From Conus ventricosus (Eukaryota; Mollusca; Gastropoda; Neogastropoda; Conidae): a DNA stretch of 64,000 nt. This document shows, piece after piece, positions 41,413 through 54,843 of this stretch. A program made the translations under genes and the position numbers. Within the stretch, counting starts at the first letter, position 1. Each line of letters begins with the position of its first letter. The DNA lies in assembly GCA_018398815.1 (NCBI GenBank), contig CM031603.1, positions 6,013,513-6,077,512 on the forward strand, read 5' to 3'. The notes beneath the pieces are model-generated. The model saw only the letters and a program-made list of their open reading frames with translations. It was not told the origin of the DNA and ran no database searches.

Positions 41413-43165
41413 TTTTTTTCATTATTATTTTGCTTATTTATTCATTTATTTATTTACATTTATTTCACACGACTTTTTGATGCCTTTGAACCTAGATTTG
41501 GAAACCTTGTAAATAAGTGAGCCACTTAGGAGGAGAACTGTTCTTTTAGAAATGGAGAAAAAAATGGAATGGTGAAAAGTAGTTGAAAGGGAAGATGGCT
41601 GGCAAGGTGGAGGAAAAATATGTTAGCCCTTACTCTGGTTATTGGACAGCGTACTATTGAATATGCTGTCTGGTGAATTAACGGAAGGAAAGTTGGAAAA
41701 AAATAGTACGTTTGTATAGTATGCATTACTTTTCATCGGTTGGTACTTGAACATGACATGCAGAATAAAAATGGTTAGTAATTGAATAAAGAATAATATA
41801 AAACAGAACTTGTTTGCTTGTGAGTGTTCGATTAGGTGTTTACCTGTCTAGAATGTGAAAATAAGAGATGAAAACAGGTGGCACATTCTGCTTGTCATTC
41901 TCAAGAGCTTTTTCACATATGATCCAGTCAATGATGTTCCACAGTATCCAGAAATAAGTTGCAGCCTTTTTCAAAGGAAAGTCAGTGTGGATTATACCCG
42001 TCTTCCATGTAGGTAATCCAGGTAAGAATGAATGAGACCTGTATGTTTGTTTTCCCATCGAAATCATGTTCTGATAGCGCGCGCGCACACACACACACAC
42101 ACACACAAATGGTCACTATCAACAAATGTAATAGTTAGCCCACACTGTCGTCATTTACGTTTGAAAGGTTTAGGATCATCTGGAAGCGTTACAAAGAGTT
42201 TTTCTTTCCCACTGAATGGCATCTTGAGATTTCCGTTACCCTTAGGCACTCATCCAGTCGTTGTCCATGTCAATCTCAAAATCGCGATTACATGGTGCTT
42301 GATCTAAATCCACCCACCACACACAGTTCATTAAAAATGTCAATAACTTCTTCACTTTGCTTTTTCCACAAGAAATTCAGCAAAAACATCTAACAAGTTC
42401 CTAATTCTATCACATTCTCCTTTGGGCGCCATCATTTTTGTTTTGCCAGATGAGTCGAGTTGCCCTATACATTACAAGCTGCTACTAACCATAAAGCAAG
42501 CTAAAACGCTGAAAATCCATGTTCCTGGGCTCTCTCAGTCATTCATGCAAATTAGTTTCTTTCGGAGCCATAGTTTAGTATCTGTGTGTGTCAGTGAAAC
42601 TAGGCTCGCAAGGCTCACCCTACAGCACGACTCGCGACAACCAGTGACTGCCATGATGTAATGGTTTGACTTAACCAGCGTAAGGGTTAACTATTATCTT
42701 TATCAAGAGAACATATTCAATAATGTTCAACCCAGCGCTATGATTAAATTATTAGCATTCTGTGATAGTGGCTGTCATCATTACAGGACAGTGTAATTCT
42801 GAGATACTTGATGCTGATGATCATACCAGGGCGTGGTGGATTTCTTCAGTGCCATAATTAAAAGACTAGTAAGTTGGCTATGACGCCAGAAGGATTATCT
42901 CTTGAAGTTCTTCCAGTCTTTCTTCATCCCTTTGTGATTGTATGGCTTCCTGAGATTGTGTCTGCATGATGGTTTTAGTGTGCGTGCATGTGTGCGTGCA
43001 TGACCAGAAAACTGCAGTTTCAGAATATTGACACCTTGGGGTTTGTGACCTGGTCATGGTGTGCAGTGTTTGATTGCGACTCATCCTCAGTATGCCTCAT
43101 GGTCTGCCAGTGTGCTGTCTGTGCAGGAGAGAGATATATTATGTATAGACAGATACGTAGGAAGA
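41413..43165. other. Intergenic: no firm gene
   Basis: A short CA run lies at 42080-42108. A decayed minus-strand frame at 42153-42432 is described under findings. Nothing else is supported. Confidence 0.5.
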
Positions 43166-43172
43166 CACTCTA

Positions 43173-43425
43173 GGGAGAGCTTGACAGCAGCAGGTCTTCA
43201 GAGAAGAAACCCCCTCAGACAAGTGTTTCGGCCCTAAACTCATTACACTCCAAGGGGGCCGGGCCGCATCAAGGTCATCACTCCCAGATGCCCTTCTGCT
43301 GCCAATTTTCTTCTCTTTTTATTTTCCTGGTGCTGCCGGGATTCGAACCAGCAACTTTAGGATGGGTGGGCGTCTTAAGGCGTGCCTTTTAGGACGGATG
43401 TCTTAACCACTGCTAACAGGACACC
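43173..43425 (-). mobile_element. tRNA-derived SINE with 7-bp target duplication
   Basis: On the minus strand the element begins GGGTGTCCTGTTAGCAGTGG, an A-box-like start, and contains GGTTCGAATCC (43339-43349), a perfect B box. A non-tRNA body of about 150 bases follows. CACTCTA flanks it at 43166-43172 and 43426-43432. An expanded D/variable region makes it unlikely to be a functional tRNA. Confidence 0.8.
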
Positions 43426-43432
43426 CACTCTA

Positions 43433-45237
43433 AGTTGGGAAATTTAAGCTGTATGAAGTTCACGTTTGTTGCTCCTCGGTCAGATCCAGCTGGAACTCTT
43501 TTCGGCTGCCTCAGCCATTGCCCTCAGGGTTCTGATCCTCTTCCTACCTGAAATCATGAGCTGTTTCATGAGGTCATGAGCTGATGACTTACAAATCCCC
43601 TTGCTCCACCTTCTTTGGTGAGGATCCGGGCCTGGAAGCCAGATTTCCTCAAACTGCTCACTAGACTAGCACACTTCTCAGTCTTAATAGAGTTGCGCTT
43701 GCTCCATTCTGCTTTTGAATGGCACAGTGAGTTCGATCAGAATCATTTGTTTTGATGAACCGTACCTGAGTGGAGAACAATATCCAGTCTCATGCCACTT
43801 TTCCTGATGATCGCGGGATGGTTCTCCCATTCTGGAAGGTGTGCTGTGCATTCCCAGTTGTCTGCTCCATCCAGTAAACTCTGCTTCCATGCTCTTGACA
43901 TCACAGCTCTTCCAGACCATGATTTGTGGCCTCCTGCAGTGTAGAACTTATAGATATATCTGTATCTATATAATATGTATATATAATGTATAGAAACTGG
44001 ACTATGTGATATATATATTTAAAATCACATGGTTCAGTTTCTCTGTGGCTCAAAGCCATGATGTGGCCCCAGTGGTCGGCTGGGCTGCAAACAACACACC
44101 ATGATAAAAAGAACAATGCAATATTGCCCAAAATAAAAGTCCAGCAACCCTTTGTGACTTGAACCAAAAATGAGTATATAATCATCCCAAAGAGAAAAAA
44201 GCAAATCAAATGGCTGTAACATGTTGCTTCCAAGAAACTGGAAAGACAAAAAGTAATAAACCAGGAAAAGAAAATATGGAGGCTTCACAAAATAGAAAAA
44301 AAATAGACATGCTTGAGAATTTGTGCAATATTCTGAATGCTCTAGTAGGTATCATGAAGAACTAGACGCTTTGAAAAATTTGAGCATTCCTGTTTTGTTT
44401 TAATCTCTTGTACAAAAGTTACTGAGCATGTAAGTTATGCATTATTTGATCGCTTTTACACATATACACATCACAAACACACACACACACTCTCCTCTCT
44501 GACGTGCAGGTGCACTTTCATGTGGGATGTGCATACACCACATTTTTTGCGAATAATTGAAATGCATGAACTTCCTCAAACAAGAGGCAAGATGCTGCTG
44601 GTTGTCTGAGGAGAATGGCTTTGGTTGATTAAATTCTTAAATTTTCTCTTTTTTTCTCCTCTTTTTTATAAGCTTGTGGTTTCATCATCAGTTGATCGTG
44701 GCGATGTAGTAAAAAAAATGTCCGTTTCATTGGTCTCTTACTATGCCGTAGTTCTTGCCCTCAGCCCTTGTCTAGTGTGGCATCAGCCACATGTGACTGG
44801 ACGGGGAAAAAAAAAAAAATCAGTTCAAGTCAACCTAATACAGTCAAGTCAAAGGTATGAATTGAAGGGTCTGTGTGAGTTACTTTGATTGAGGAATGTG
44901 ATGTGTGAGGGAACATTTGAGCACTCGTTATTGCAGAGAATATATTTGTTGTCCATGTTTTTCAGCTACAAACTTTCCTCATATTTAATGTGCCTTTCAT
45001 CATAGCATGATGATGGTAGTTTGTGCGAACACCTAATATTTAAGGCTGTTTGGTACTGTGTTACTGGTTATCCTTCTCTGTTTGTGCTTATTTTCATGAA
45101 GTATCGAGTTTGCAGAATAGATCACTGTGTGTTTTTAACGGTTTGGTAATGCATCAGTCATTGCTTTGTCCCAGCATCAGGCTAGTAGTATGCATCATGC
45201 AGTCTGTTAGAATAGTGTCTGGCTGTTAAATTCAGTG
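43433..45237. other. Intergenic: no gene seen
   Basis: Low-complexity AT sequence. At about 44046-44105 a plus-strand fragment (CATGATGTGGCCCCAGTGGT onward) resembles the 3' tail of the LINE family, more diverged than the copy at 11009. Confidence 0.5.
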
Positions 45238-45378
45238 TTTTAACAGGGTATCAGCACAAAAGTAGTTTATAGATTACATGTGCATGTTTTAACAGAGAAT
45301 GAGTTCAAAAGTCATTGTTTATTGATTACGTGTGCATGTTTTAACAGGGTATCTATTCAAAGTATATGTGCATGTTGT
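45238..45378. repeat. Imperfect tandem repeat, three units of 45-56 bp
   Basis: Each unit starts TTTTAACAG(G/A)G and ends TGTGCATG. Confidence 0.75.
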
Positions 45379-45633
45379 TAGAGCGCAAAAGTGCGTCAGT
45401 AATGTGCTATCAGGACTTTTGTTTCTTAATTGTGTTTGATCAAATGACTGATGTACACTGTTACTACATTTTTGTAGATATGGCTTCTGGCAGTTGTCTT
45501 TTGGTTTCGATTTTATGAGGAATCTAATAAGTGCTGTTATTTTTAGCCCAAGCTGCCTTTAGCGACTGGTGTAAGGGAGAAATGACTTGACCAACACTTC
45601 ATCTTTCTTCTTATTCCCCTGACCTAAGTGGTC

Positions 45634-45635
<2 letters not shown>

Positions 45636-45692
<57 letters not shown>
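45636..45692. repeat. Poly-G tract, 57 bases
   Basis: An uninterrupted G run. Its true length is uncertain in any assembly. It could form G-quadruplexes. Confidence 0.95.
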
Positions 45693-45694
<2 letters not shown>

Positions 45695-45892
45695 TGAGGG
45701 ACGACTCTGTCAGTCTTCTTCTCCAACACTACAGTTTTTAATCGTCTTTTACAATTATCGCTGACCACTTATCTTTCTCCCAGCCCGCATTGAAGTAGTT
45801 TAATGAATATTTTTTTTTTTTACAACTTGAGTTGTGTATTACAGTAATTCATTACACGAAAGATTTGTGAAGTTTTCTCAGCCAAGTGTATC

Positions 45893-45924
<32 letters not shown>

Positions 45925-46209
45925 GTGTGTATAGTATGTGTTTAACTCAGACTAGGTTGTCTTCTGTTGTGTAGAATCTTTTATTTGGTTGTCAGTTTTG
46001 GCATTACACTGTGTTGGGCAACTCATGCACATGATGTAGACCTGCGGTCACGTTTGATGGCTCTGTCTACCCGACTCGAAGTATTGATCATCCAGTAGGC
46101 ACAACAGTCTGTCACTCATGCCATAGCCTGCTAATGCTCTGTATGTAAAGCATCCTATTATCAGCACGCCTCTAGTTAGGTACGTGTACAACATATGCAA
46201 ACTGTGTGC

Positions 46210-46345
46210 ATCAATAAACGTGTATCTCTGTAATATGCACTCATATCAGGTGATTTGTAACAGTCTCATGCACTTATATCAATAAACGTGTATCTCTGTA
46301 ATATACGCTGGTATCAGGCCATTTGTAACAGTCTTATGCACTTTT
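46210..46345. repeat. 68-bp imperfect tandem duplication
   Basis: ATCAATAAACGTGTATCTCT begins each of two copies (46210 and 46278). Confidence 0.82.
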
Positions 46346-47078
46346 TGATGCCACGGATGATCGTCAGCAGCATGTTGATTGAAGTGCCACAGAAAAGGTA
46401 CAGTTCATAAGGTGAGGAGTTCAAATCAAGAGAATTTGAAAATGATCAAACCTGCCATCAAAAAGCTGATCTGTAGTCAGAAACTAATCAGTCATGTAGA
46501 AATGAAAAGGCAACTCTTGCCTGCCCCAGTGGTAGAAGCCAGTACTGCCAGAGCTTTAAGCAGAGCTAGACATTGTGATTCCTATGCTGTACACTGATGT
46601 ATGTTCTCCATTTGGCAGTACCCTTTATCTCCACAGAAAAAGGTGATCTCTTTGTCCGTGTCTGTTGTTGTATATCAGTCTGTAAGAAGACCCAAAGACT
46701 AGTGAAAGTGATTTTGACAGAATCTGGTTGAAAGACAGAATGTGGCCTGGGGCCACCCCATGGCATTACAGCACAGTCCCAGATCAGAGGATGGACAGAG
46801 GAAGGGTTTGGAGGCTGTAGAGTGGAATGAGAGCTAGTTTATGGATGAAATTGGTGTGTGTTTGGAGGGCGTCTCATGTTTCGAAGAAGCCTGTGCTCTG
46901 ACAAGATGTAGTGCTCTAGTCCTGCCGATCAGAGTCTGGTTAAAGTTTATTGATTGCTATACACAATGATGATGTATGTGGGATGTGTAGTTCTGGCCTT
47001 TTGTTCTTTTTCCATTCTCAGGTCTCGTTTATGTACAATTCTTGCTGCATATTGTTCTCTGTATGTGTGTGTGTGTGT

Positions 47079-47114
<36 letters not shown>

Positions 47115-47389
47115 CGCGCGTGTGAGTTTTTGTTTTTTTCTTGGTCCTGTAGATCAAAGCTACAATATTTATTGACCTTGGTTTCCTCCATTGTTGGCGT
47201 TTTGTCAGCATCGTGATTAAGAGTGGCAATGGCAGTTATGTGCAGAACGTTTAACATTTCGGGACAGTTTTTCATGTAAAGTACAGTCGCTTGTGTTTAT
47301 TGATACAGAAAATGGAAGAGAAAGAGAGATGGAATGATGTATTGATTCAGAAAACGAAATTAAAGAGAGATGCACTCACACAAAAATGG

Positions 47390-47790
47390 CAGACTCCTTC
47401 AGAGGGGAGATTCAGGACCTGTTTGTCACCTTTGGATGTCATGGGCAGGTTGTTTACGGTGGGGAGACAGAAGGAAGATGCAAGGTCCTGTTGCTTTTGG
47501 TTCTTGAAGACAAGTTAACCATGGGGAGATTGAGGGGAGATTTCAGCCCTGTCACCTTTGGTTCTGAAGGACAAACTGTTTACAGTGGGGGAGACAGGGA
47601 GGGGAGATCTGGGTCCCATCACCTAGTTTTTTTAAGGACAGGTTGTTTTGAGTGGGGAGACAGAGGGCTTTTGCTCCGAAGGACAAGTTGTTTACAGTGG
47701 GGAGACAGAGGGCTTTTGCTCTGAAGGACAAGTTGTTTACAGTGGGGAGACGACAAGACAGAGGGGAGATTTGGGCCTCGTCACCTTTTG
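47390..47790. repeat. Degenerate tandem repeat with GGGGAGACAGAGGG motif
   Basis: Six or so diverged units. The last two or three (47640-47760) are almost identical at about 47-49 bases. Confidence 0.75.
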
Positions 47791-47799
47791 TTCTCTAGT

Positions 47800-49680
47800 A
47801 CAAGTTCTCCAAGGGGTTTTATGCAGTGGAAATCAGTAGGCTTTTCAGCCAATAGATCTATGCATGCATTGATGGGAAAATGTAAAAGCTCTGACACTGT
47901 AAATGTGTAATCAGTGCTTTTGGTGTGTCCTTGCTCTCTTCTATACGATCATAAAGCATCGTCGAACTGATGCATACATACACCTGCACTCATGCTTGTG
48001 GACACTGCATACTTGACTTTATATTCAGGATGAAAGCCTTTTTCCGGCATGAAATCTGATATTGTAGAGAGCAGTATTTGGATGTATTGTCCGGATACGT
48101 GCCTTTATATGGGTCCTCAATTTGGGTATGAGTATGCAATGTGATTATGTAATGTGTTAAATCCTAATATAAATTATTTCATTAAGACTTAGGGTATATC
48201 ATGTAATGATGTGTTAAATCCTTACATAAAAATTGCGCTTTTTTTTTTGGCGTTAGATTGGGCATTTAAGACACTTGGTTGATAGCATCCCCCAGTTGAT
48301 TTCATGTGCACACATACTCACACACCACAACTTAATAGATATCCTGAACATTTGAAACATCAGCTAATCATGGGAATGGTCATCCATATTTCTATTTGAC
48401 CTGTCCAGAAGACTGGAAGAAATGGGAGGAAGCTGATTCAAAAGCCAAATGACGCACCTGAGTGGTCCATGCCGTACAGTTGTGGGGATGAGGGGCGGGG
48501 TGGGGGTGGGGGGGGCGGTGGTGGTGTGTGAGCCAGGCGCCAGAGGAATGCAAAAGACATCGGTGATGAGAGAGTGTCTGCCCCACATACATGGTGGCAG
48601 TAGACAGGCCTGTTTCTTTATTTCATGGTGAGACTGCTCCGTTCTCGCAATCTCTCTAAAAGATTTCTTTTTCTTTTAGAGTGAACAGAACCAGAAAAAG
48701 AAATCTGATTGAAAAAGTTTGTATTGTGATGTTTTATGAACTTGTGCATTCTCAAGTGAATCAGATGAGGAAGGGTGAGAAGTAGTTGGAATGTGGTGTT
48801 GACAGCAGAAATGGATATGCAGAATGATTTAGACATCTGCTTTTCCAACACTTTTGTTTTCCTGTCCCTTGCTCGGGTTTGTGGAATGTGTACATCCCGT
48901 TTTCCCTCTCCTTTGTTCTTCTGTGTCTCACTCGGGCGTGTGGAAGATGACAGATTTTGGACAGACTGTACAGTAACACTACACCACCCCACTCCAGATG
49001 TCAGGTCTCCTTTTAATTGGCAGATCTGAAAAACAAACCTGGTTTGTTGCCTACCTAAACAGAACAAACACAAAGAATGCTGCAAATCCTAAACAGAAAA
49101 AAATCTTAAATGAAATAATAAAAATTTGATGGTAACTGGTAGTTTAGTCTTCATTTCCCAACAGTATTTCACTGGAGAGGGGGTGGGGGGGGGGGGGGAT
49201 GTTTGGATTGGGTTGGAGGGAGGGGAAAGGGACCCTTACTGCTTAATTGTTCTTTAATATTTTGTTTCACTTACCGTTGTATTAAACTATTTTATGCATG
49301 TTGCTCTCAAACAGTTGTGCAAAAGCACTCTTGATGTATGCCACGTCCGAAGAACCAATGGCAACAGTGACCCTGATAGGTTCGTCTTGCATGCCAGTCA
49401 AGTTGTTGATGTCTTTATGATTATTCACAATAACAGCTTATTAGATAGCCTGTGTTCTGTTTGTTGAATATGATTACTAACTTCAGGAACTGTCAATAAA
49501 AAGGAGTATGAATTCAGTCTGGCTTGTGACCGACATACTCGTGTGCATGAAATCTTCCATGAAGAATGCATACAAAGTCCTACACTTGTCGACGCAATGA
49601 ATTGAATATTTATTGTCGGCGAGAACACCCAAAGTTTTTTTGTTAAAAAAAAGAAGAAGAAAAACAGGAAAAGGGAACCA
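47800..49680. other. Intergenic: no gene seen
   Basis: Short G-rich runs at 48493-48526 and 49176-49199. No frame has recognisable motifs. Confidence 0.5.
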
Positions 49681-50100
49681 GACCGCAGAAAGACTGAAAA
49701 CAAACCAAATTAAAAATAAACACATACAGCAGAATTACAGAAACCAAACCACATAACAAATACACAGACTGCAAAAATACTGAATACAAACCAAATTACA
49801 AATAAACACAAAAAGCAGACAGCAGAATTACAGAAAACAAGCCATATTACGAATAAACACAGACTGCAGAATAACTGAAAACAAACCACATTAGGAAGAA
49901 ACACATAAAGCAGACAGCAGAATTACAGAAACAAACCACACTTCTACAATAGACGGTAGATTTACTGAATACGTATCAAACAACAAATAAACACACACAC
50001 AGCATATTGCTGAAAACAAACCAAATAACAAATAAACACACACACACACACACACAGCATATTGCTGAAAACAAACCAAATAACAAATATACACATGAAG
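49680..50100. repeat. Degenerate A-rich tandem repeat
   Basis: Repeated ACCAAATTACAAATAAACAC-like units of about 55-65 bases with GCAGACAGCAGAATTACAG spacers. The last two units are nearly identical. Confidence 0.72.
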
Positions 50101-50139
50101 CGCAACACAATGCCAAATTCAAAATACAATACAAAGCAG

Positions 50140-51870
50140 ACAAGCAGTCAGTCAGGGCTATAATGTAACCTGCAGTCAGTCAGGTGTATAATGTAACCTG
50201 CAGTCAGTCAGGGGTATAATGTAACCTCCAGTCAGTCAGGGGTATAATGTAACCTGCAGTCAGGGGTATAATGTAACCTACAGTCAGTCAGGGGTATAAT
50301 GTAACCTGCAGTCAGTCAGGGGTATAATGTATCCTGCAGTCAAGGGTATAGTGTAACCTGCAGTCAGTCAGGGTATAATGTAACCTGCAGTCAGGGGTAT
50401 GATGTAACCTGCAGTCAGTCAGGGGTATAATGTAACCTGCAGTCAGTCAGGGGTATAATGTAACCTACAGTCAGTCAGGGGTATAATATAACCTGCAGTC
50501 AGTCAGGAGTATAATGTAACCTGCAGTCAGTCAGGGGTATAATGTAACCTGCAGTCAGGGGTTTAATGTAACCTGCAGTCAGGGGCATGATGTAACCTAC
50601 AGTCAGTCAGGGGTATAATGTAACCTACAGTCAGTCAGGGGTATAATATAACCTGCAGTCAGTCAGGGGTATAATATATCCTGCAGCCAGTCAGGAGTAT
50701 AATGTAACCTGCAGTCAGTCAGGGGTATAATGTATCCTGCAGTCAGTCAGGGGTATACTGTAACCTGCAGTCAGGGGTATAAAGTAAACTGCAGTCAGGG
50801 TATGATGTAACCTAGTCAGGTGTATAATGTAACCTGCAGTCAGTCAGGAGTATAATGTAACCTACAGTCAGTCAGGAGTATAATGTAACCTGCAGTCAGT
50901 CAGGAGTATAATGTAACCTGCAGTCAGTCAGGGGTATAATGTATCCTGCAGTCAGTCAGGGTATAATGTAACCTGCAGTCAGGGGTATAAAGTAAACTGC
51001 AGTCAGTCAGGGGTATAATGTAACCTGCAGTCAGTCAGGGGTATAATGTATCCTGCAGTCAGTCAGGGGTATAATGTAACCTGCAGTCAGTCGGAGGTAT
51101 AATGTAACCTGCAGTCAGTCAGGGGTATAATGTAAACTGCAGTCAGTCAGGGTATAACGTAACCTGCAGTCAGTCAGGGTATAACGCAACCTGCAGTCAG
51201 TCAGGGGTATAATGTAACCTGCAGTCAGTCAGGGGTATAATGCAAACTGCAGTCAGGGGTATAATGTAAACTGCAGTCAGTCAGGGTATAATGTAACCTG
51301 CAGCCAGGGGTTTAATGTAAACTGCAGTCAGTCAGGGGTATAATGCAACCTGCAGTCAGGGGTATAATGTATCCTGCAGTCAGAGGTATAGTGTAACCTG
51401 CAGTCAGTCAGGGGTATAATGTAACCTGCAGTCAGTCAGGGGTATAATGCAACCTGCAGTCAGGGTATAATGCAACCTGCAGTCAGAGGTATAATGTAAA
51501 CTGCAGTCAGTCAGGGGTATAATGTAACTTTACAGTCAGTCAGGGTATAATGTATCCTGCAGTCAGTCAGGGGTATAATGTAACCTGCAGTCAGTCAGGG
51601 GTATAATGTATCCTGCAGTCAGTCAGGGGTATAATGTAACCTACAGTCAGTCTGGGGTATAATGTAACCTACAGTCAGTCAGGGGTATAATGAAACCCTG
51701 CAGTCAGTCAGTCGGGTATAGTGTAACCTACAGTCAGTCAGGGGTATAATATAACCTGCAGTCAGTCAGGGGTATAATGTAACCTGCAGTCAGTCAGGGT
51801 ATAATGTAACCTACAGTCAGTCAGGGGTATAATGTAACCTACAGTCAGTCAGGCAGAAGTCAGTCCTGAT
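50140..51870. repeat. 24/28-bp minisatellite, about 60 copies
   Basis: The unit is CAGTCAGTCAGGGGTATAAT plus GTAACCTG (28 bases), mixed with a 24-base form lacking one CAGT. Substitutions such as TATCCTGC and TAAACTGC recur, showing higher-order spread. Confidence 0.96.
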
Positions 51871-52249
51871 TGAGGAAGGGTATCCTGCAGTCAGTCAGGA
51901 CAGAGTAACCTCTAGTCAGTCAGCACATTATAACCCTTAGTCAATCTGGGGGTAGGTAATGCAGCCTGCAAAATCATCAGGGAGTGATGTATAGTTCAGT
52001 CAGCCCAGGGATGAAGTAAGCTCTAGTCAGTCAGGGGACAATGTGGCCTCTTGTCTGTCAAGGGGTAATGCCACCGGCAGTCAGACAGGGGGAGTCACTG
52101 CAACCAACAGTCAAGCTTCTTGTCCTCCGACTGCTCACAATTCACTCGACTGCCTTCAGTTCAGCTTGTTCACGCTCCAGATGGCAAGGGACACAACTCT
52201 AGGGTCTTGTTATGGCAGAGAGAGAAAAAGAAAATCAACAAAACTGTTT

Positions 52250-52985
52250 CACATATTACACTCTTACATCTCAAACAATTACATCTCAAACAATCTCACC
52301 TGTCCAACATTACATACTGTATGAACTGACAGTTATTACACTCTTACATGTCAAACAATCTCACCTGTCCAACATGACACACTGTATGAACTGACAGTTA
52401 TTACACTCTTACATCTCAAACAATCTCACATGTCCAACATTACACACTGTATGAACTGACAGTTATTACACTCTTACATCTCAAACAATCTCACCTGTCC
52501 AACATGACACACTGTATGAACTGACAGTTATTACACTCTTACATCTCAAACAATCTCACCTGTCCAACATGACACACTGTATGAACTGACAGTTATTACA
52601 CTCTTACATCTCAAACAATCTCACATGTCCAACATGACACACTGTATGAACTGACAGTTATTACACTCTTACATCTCAAACAATCTCACCTGTCCAACAT
52701 GACACAATGAACTGACAGTTATTACACTCTTACATCTCAAACAATCTCACATGTCCAACATTACACACTGTTTGAACTGACAGTTATTACACTCTTACAT
52801 CTCAAACAATCTCACATGTCCGACATTACACACTGTATGAACTGACAGTTATTACACTCTTACATCTCAAACAATCTCACATGTCCAACATTACACACTG
52901 TAGGAACTGACTGTTATTACACTCTTACACATCAAACAATCTCACCTGTCCAACACGACACACTGTAGGAACTGACTGTTAATAT
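52250..52985. repeat. 65-bp minisatellite, about 11 copies
   Basis: The unit starts ACAGTTATTACACTCTTACA and ends CACTGTATGAACTG. Copies are nearly identical, with alternating ACCTGT/ACATGT and ATGACAC/ATTACAC variants. Confidence 0.95.
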
Positions 52986-52989
52986 TTCA

Positions 52990-53770
52990 CCCAGCTGACT
53001 GGTGAAGACGTTTGTGTGTAGGATTATAAGACAGATTTTAACACGCTATGTATGTTGAATGCTTTCAAACCTAGTTCAGCAGTCCGCACATGGCAGTTAA
53101 GACGGGGCCACTGGTTAAAGATGTCCAAGGATTCAGTAGGAGGAAAAGGAAAACATACAAACCAGAAGCAGACAACTGAACACACCTTCCACACACACTT
53201 CACAGGTGGATTGCTGTTACTGGGTTCCTTTGGCTGAGAAAGGTGTCACTCTGTACAGTTCCCTACTGGTCAGTCATGTCTGAAGAACAAGATGCAATGA
53301 GACTTACTCAACTCATTTCTCACTCGGTTCCCAACACGAACTAAACCCTGTGGCCATGGCTGCCTTGGAGAAAGCGCAGAAAAACCAGCGCACACAGTAC
53401 CAATGAGGATTAAGTCCAAAACAGTGGCAACATAATCCTGAAGGAAGATGTGCTAAGAAGACAGGCACTAACTAAAAGCTACTGGACTTGTTGAAAAACT
53501 CGGACTACACTAGCTATTCCAAATTACCTCATACGTTGGCAGGTGTGGTGGCCATCTTGTCATGATTATTTCTTAAGTCTTCCAGAATGAGTTAACCATT
53601 AGTTGATGTTACAACCTGTTCAAAGCACTGTCAGCTATTACTTTACACAGTACAAGCTCCACACACACACTCACAAGTTCTCATTTCTCTGTACAGTACT
53701 GTCGACATATGCTAAGAACCAGCCTGTACTTTCAGCAGACTTAATCAACTCCTGGCTGGCGCCTGTCTTG
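52990..53770. other. Intergenic: no gene seen
   Basis: Ordinary non-coding sequence with no repeat or conserved frame. Confidence 0.5.
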
Positions 53771-53789
53771 CGTTATAAGCCAGAAACAA

Positions 53790-54117
53790 CAACCTCGAAA
53801 AACAAAAATGTCCCTTTCCCCTCTCCATATGAATGAAATTCACAGTATTTGATATCCATTCCTGCATCAGCATCGTATAGCCTGCGTTTTCCAAACTTGT
53901 CCTTAGACTCTTCAAGAGAGACTTCCCACGCTGGATGTCCCCCTAACCTGTACAATGCATGTTCCCTGCTGACTGAGAATGCAGTCCTCAGGGTTTTCCA
54001 GACTGATCCTTTAGGCTTCTGGCAATAATCCCGATGTTGATGTCTTCCAGACATGTCTGTACAATACATGATGTCCCCTGTTGTCTCTGAGCAAAGTCTT
54101 CATAGTTTGCCAAACTT
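53790..54117 (-). repeat. Three diverged units of about 107-112 bp, partly open reading frame
   Basis: On the minus strand units start at 54117, 54005 and 53898 with (A/C)AG(T)TTGG(A/C)AAA-type words; the first two also share CAGGG(G/A)ACAT...TGTATTGTACAG. A 98-codon frame (54069-53776) spans the last two. Similarity is at DNA level, so this is a tandem repeat and the frame may be incidental. Confidence 0.6.
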
Positions 54118-54204
54118 ATTTTCCAGGAAGCAGACCCAGTCCTCCAGCATGCCGCCTGCGGATGGCTGAAACACATCAATCCCATGGCATGTCACAATGG
54201 AAAA

Positions 54205-54388
54205 AACACCCTTAGAAAATATGCTTCTGGCATCAGTCAACTCTATAAAACCGAAAAAATAACATGTCACTTAAAAAAATATACATTTGCCATTGGTCAT
54301 CTCTTTAAAACTGAAAAATAACATGTACTTTAAAAAAAATATACATTTGGCATCGGTCAACTCTTTAAAACTGAAAATAGCATGTCAC
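54205..54388. repeat. Imperfect 65-bp tandem repeat, about three units
   Basis: Each unit has ATATACATTTG(C/G)CAT or a variant, then GGTCA(A/T)CTCT, then AAACTGAAAA and AACATGTCAC. Confidence 0.8.
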
Positions 54389-54843
54389 ATGAGTCAGTCC
54401 TTTGACATTCTGCTGTTCGACTAACCACAGACGATTAAATAAGCCTGCAAGTCACTGATAGGGTTTTCCCTGTATAAAATCAGAAGAGATCCTGCTTATT
54501 TCTTTACACATCAAAACTCAGAAATCACCATGCCCAGTGCATTTCATGCACAGCAAGCTAAAACAGAATGCACAATCTAAGTGATGCGCTGGACTACCAA
54601 AGGCAAAATGGTGATGTTGAATATATGGTTGAAATACAAATGAACTGATTCAGAAGCTCAGTGATAGCCCTTCACCATTCTGTTCTGTCGTCAGGTGACT
54701 GCTTTAAAACATAGCCAGCAGGGGTCTTTTCTTTTTTTTCTTTAACGTTAAATAACGTTGTACTAGGATTATTCTCTCTTACTAAAATTTACACACAATT
54801 TAAATTGCAATAGTTAAAATCACACACACACACACAAACACAC
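54389..54843. other. Intergenic: no gene seen
   Basis: Short CA and T runs only. Confidence 0.5.

Noticed and set aside
43331..43425. Functional tRNA gene on the minus strand
   Set aside because: The B box is perfect but the A-box to B-box distance is too long and the body continues as a SINE flanked by a target duplication.
50140..51870. CRISPR-like array
   Set aside because: Units are contiguous with no unique spacers, and the host is a eukaryote.
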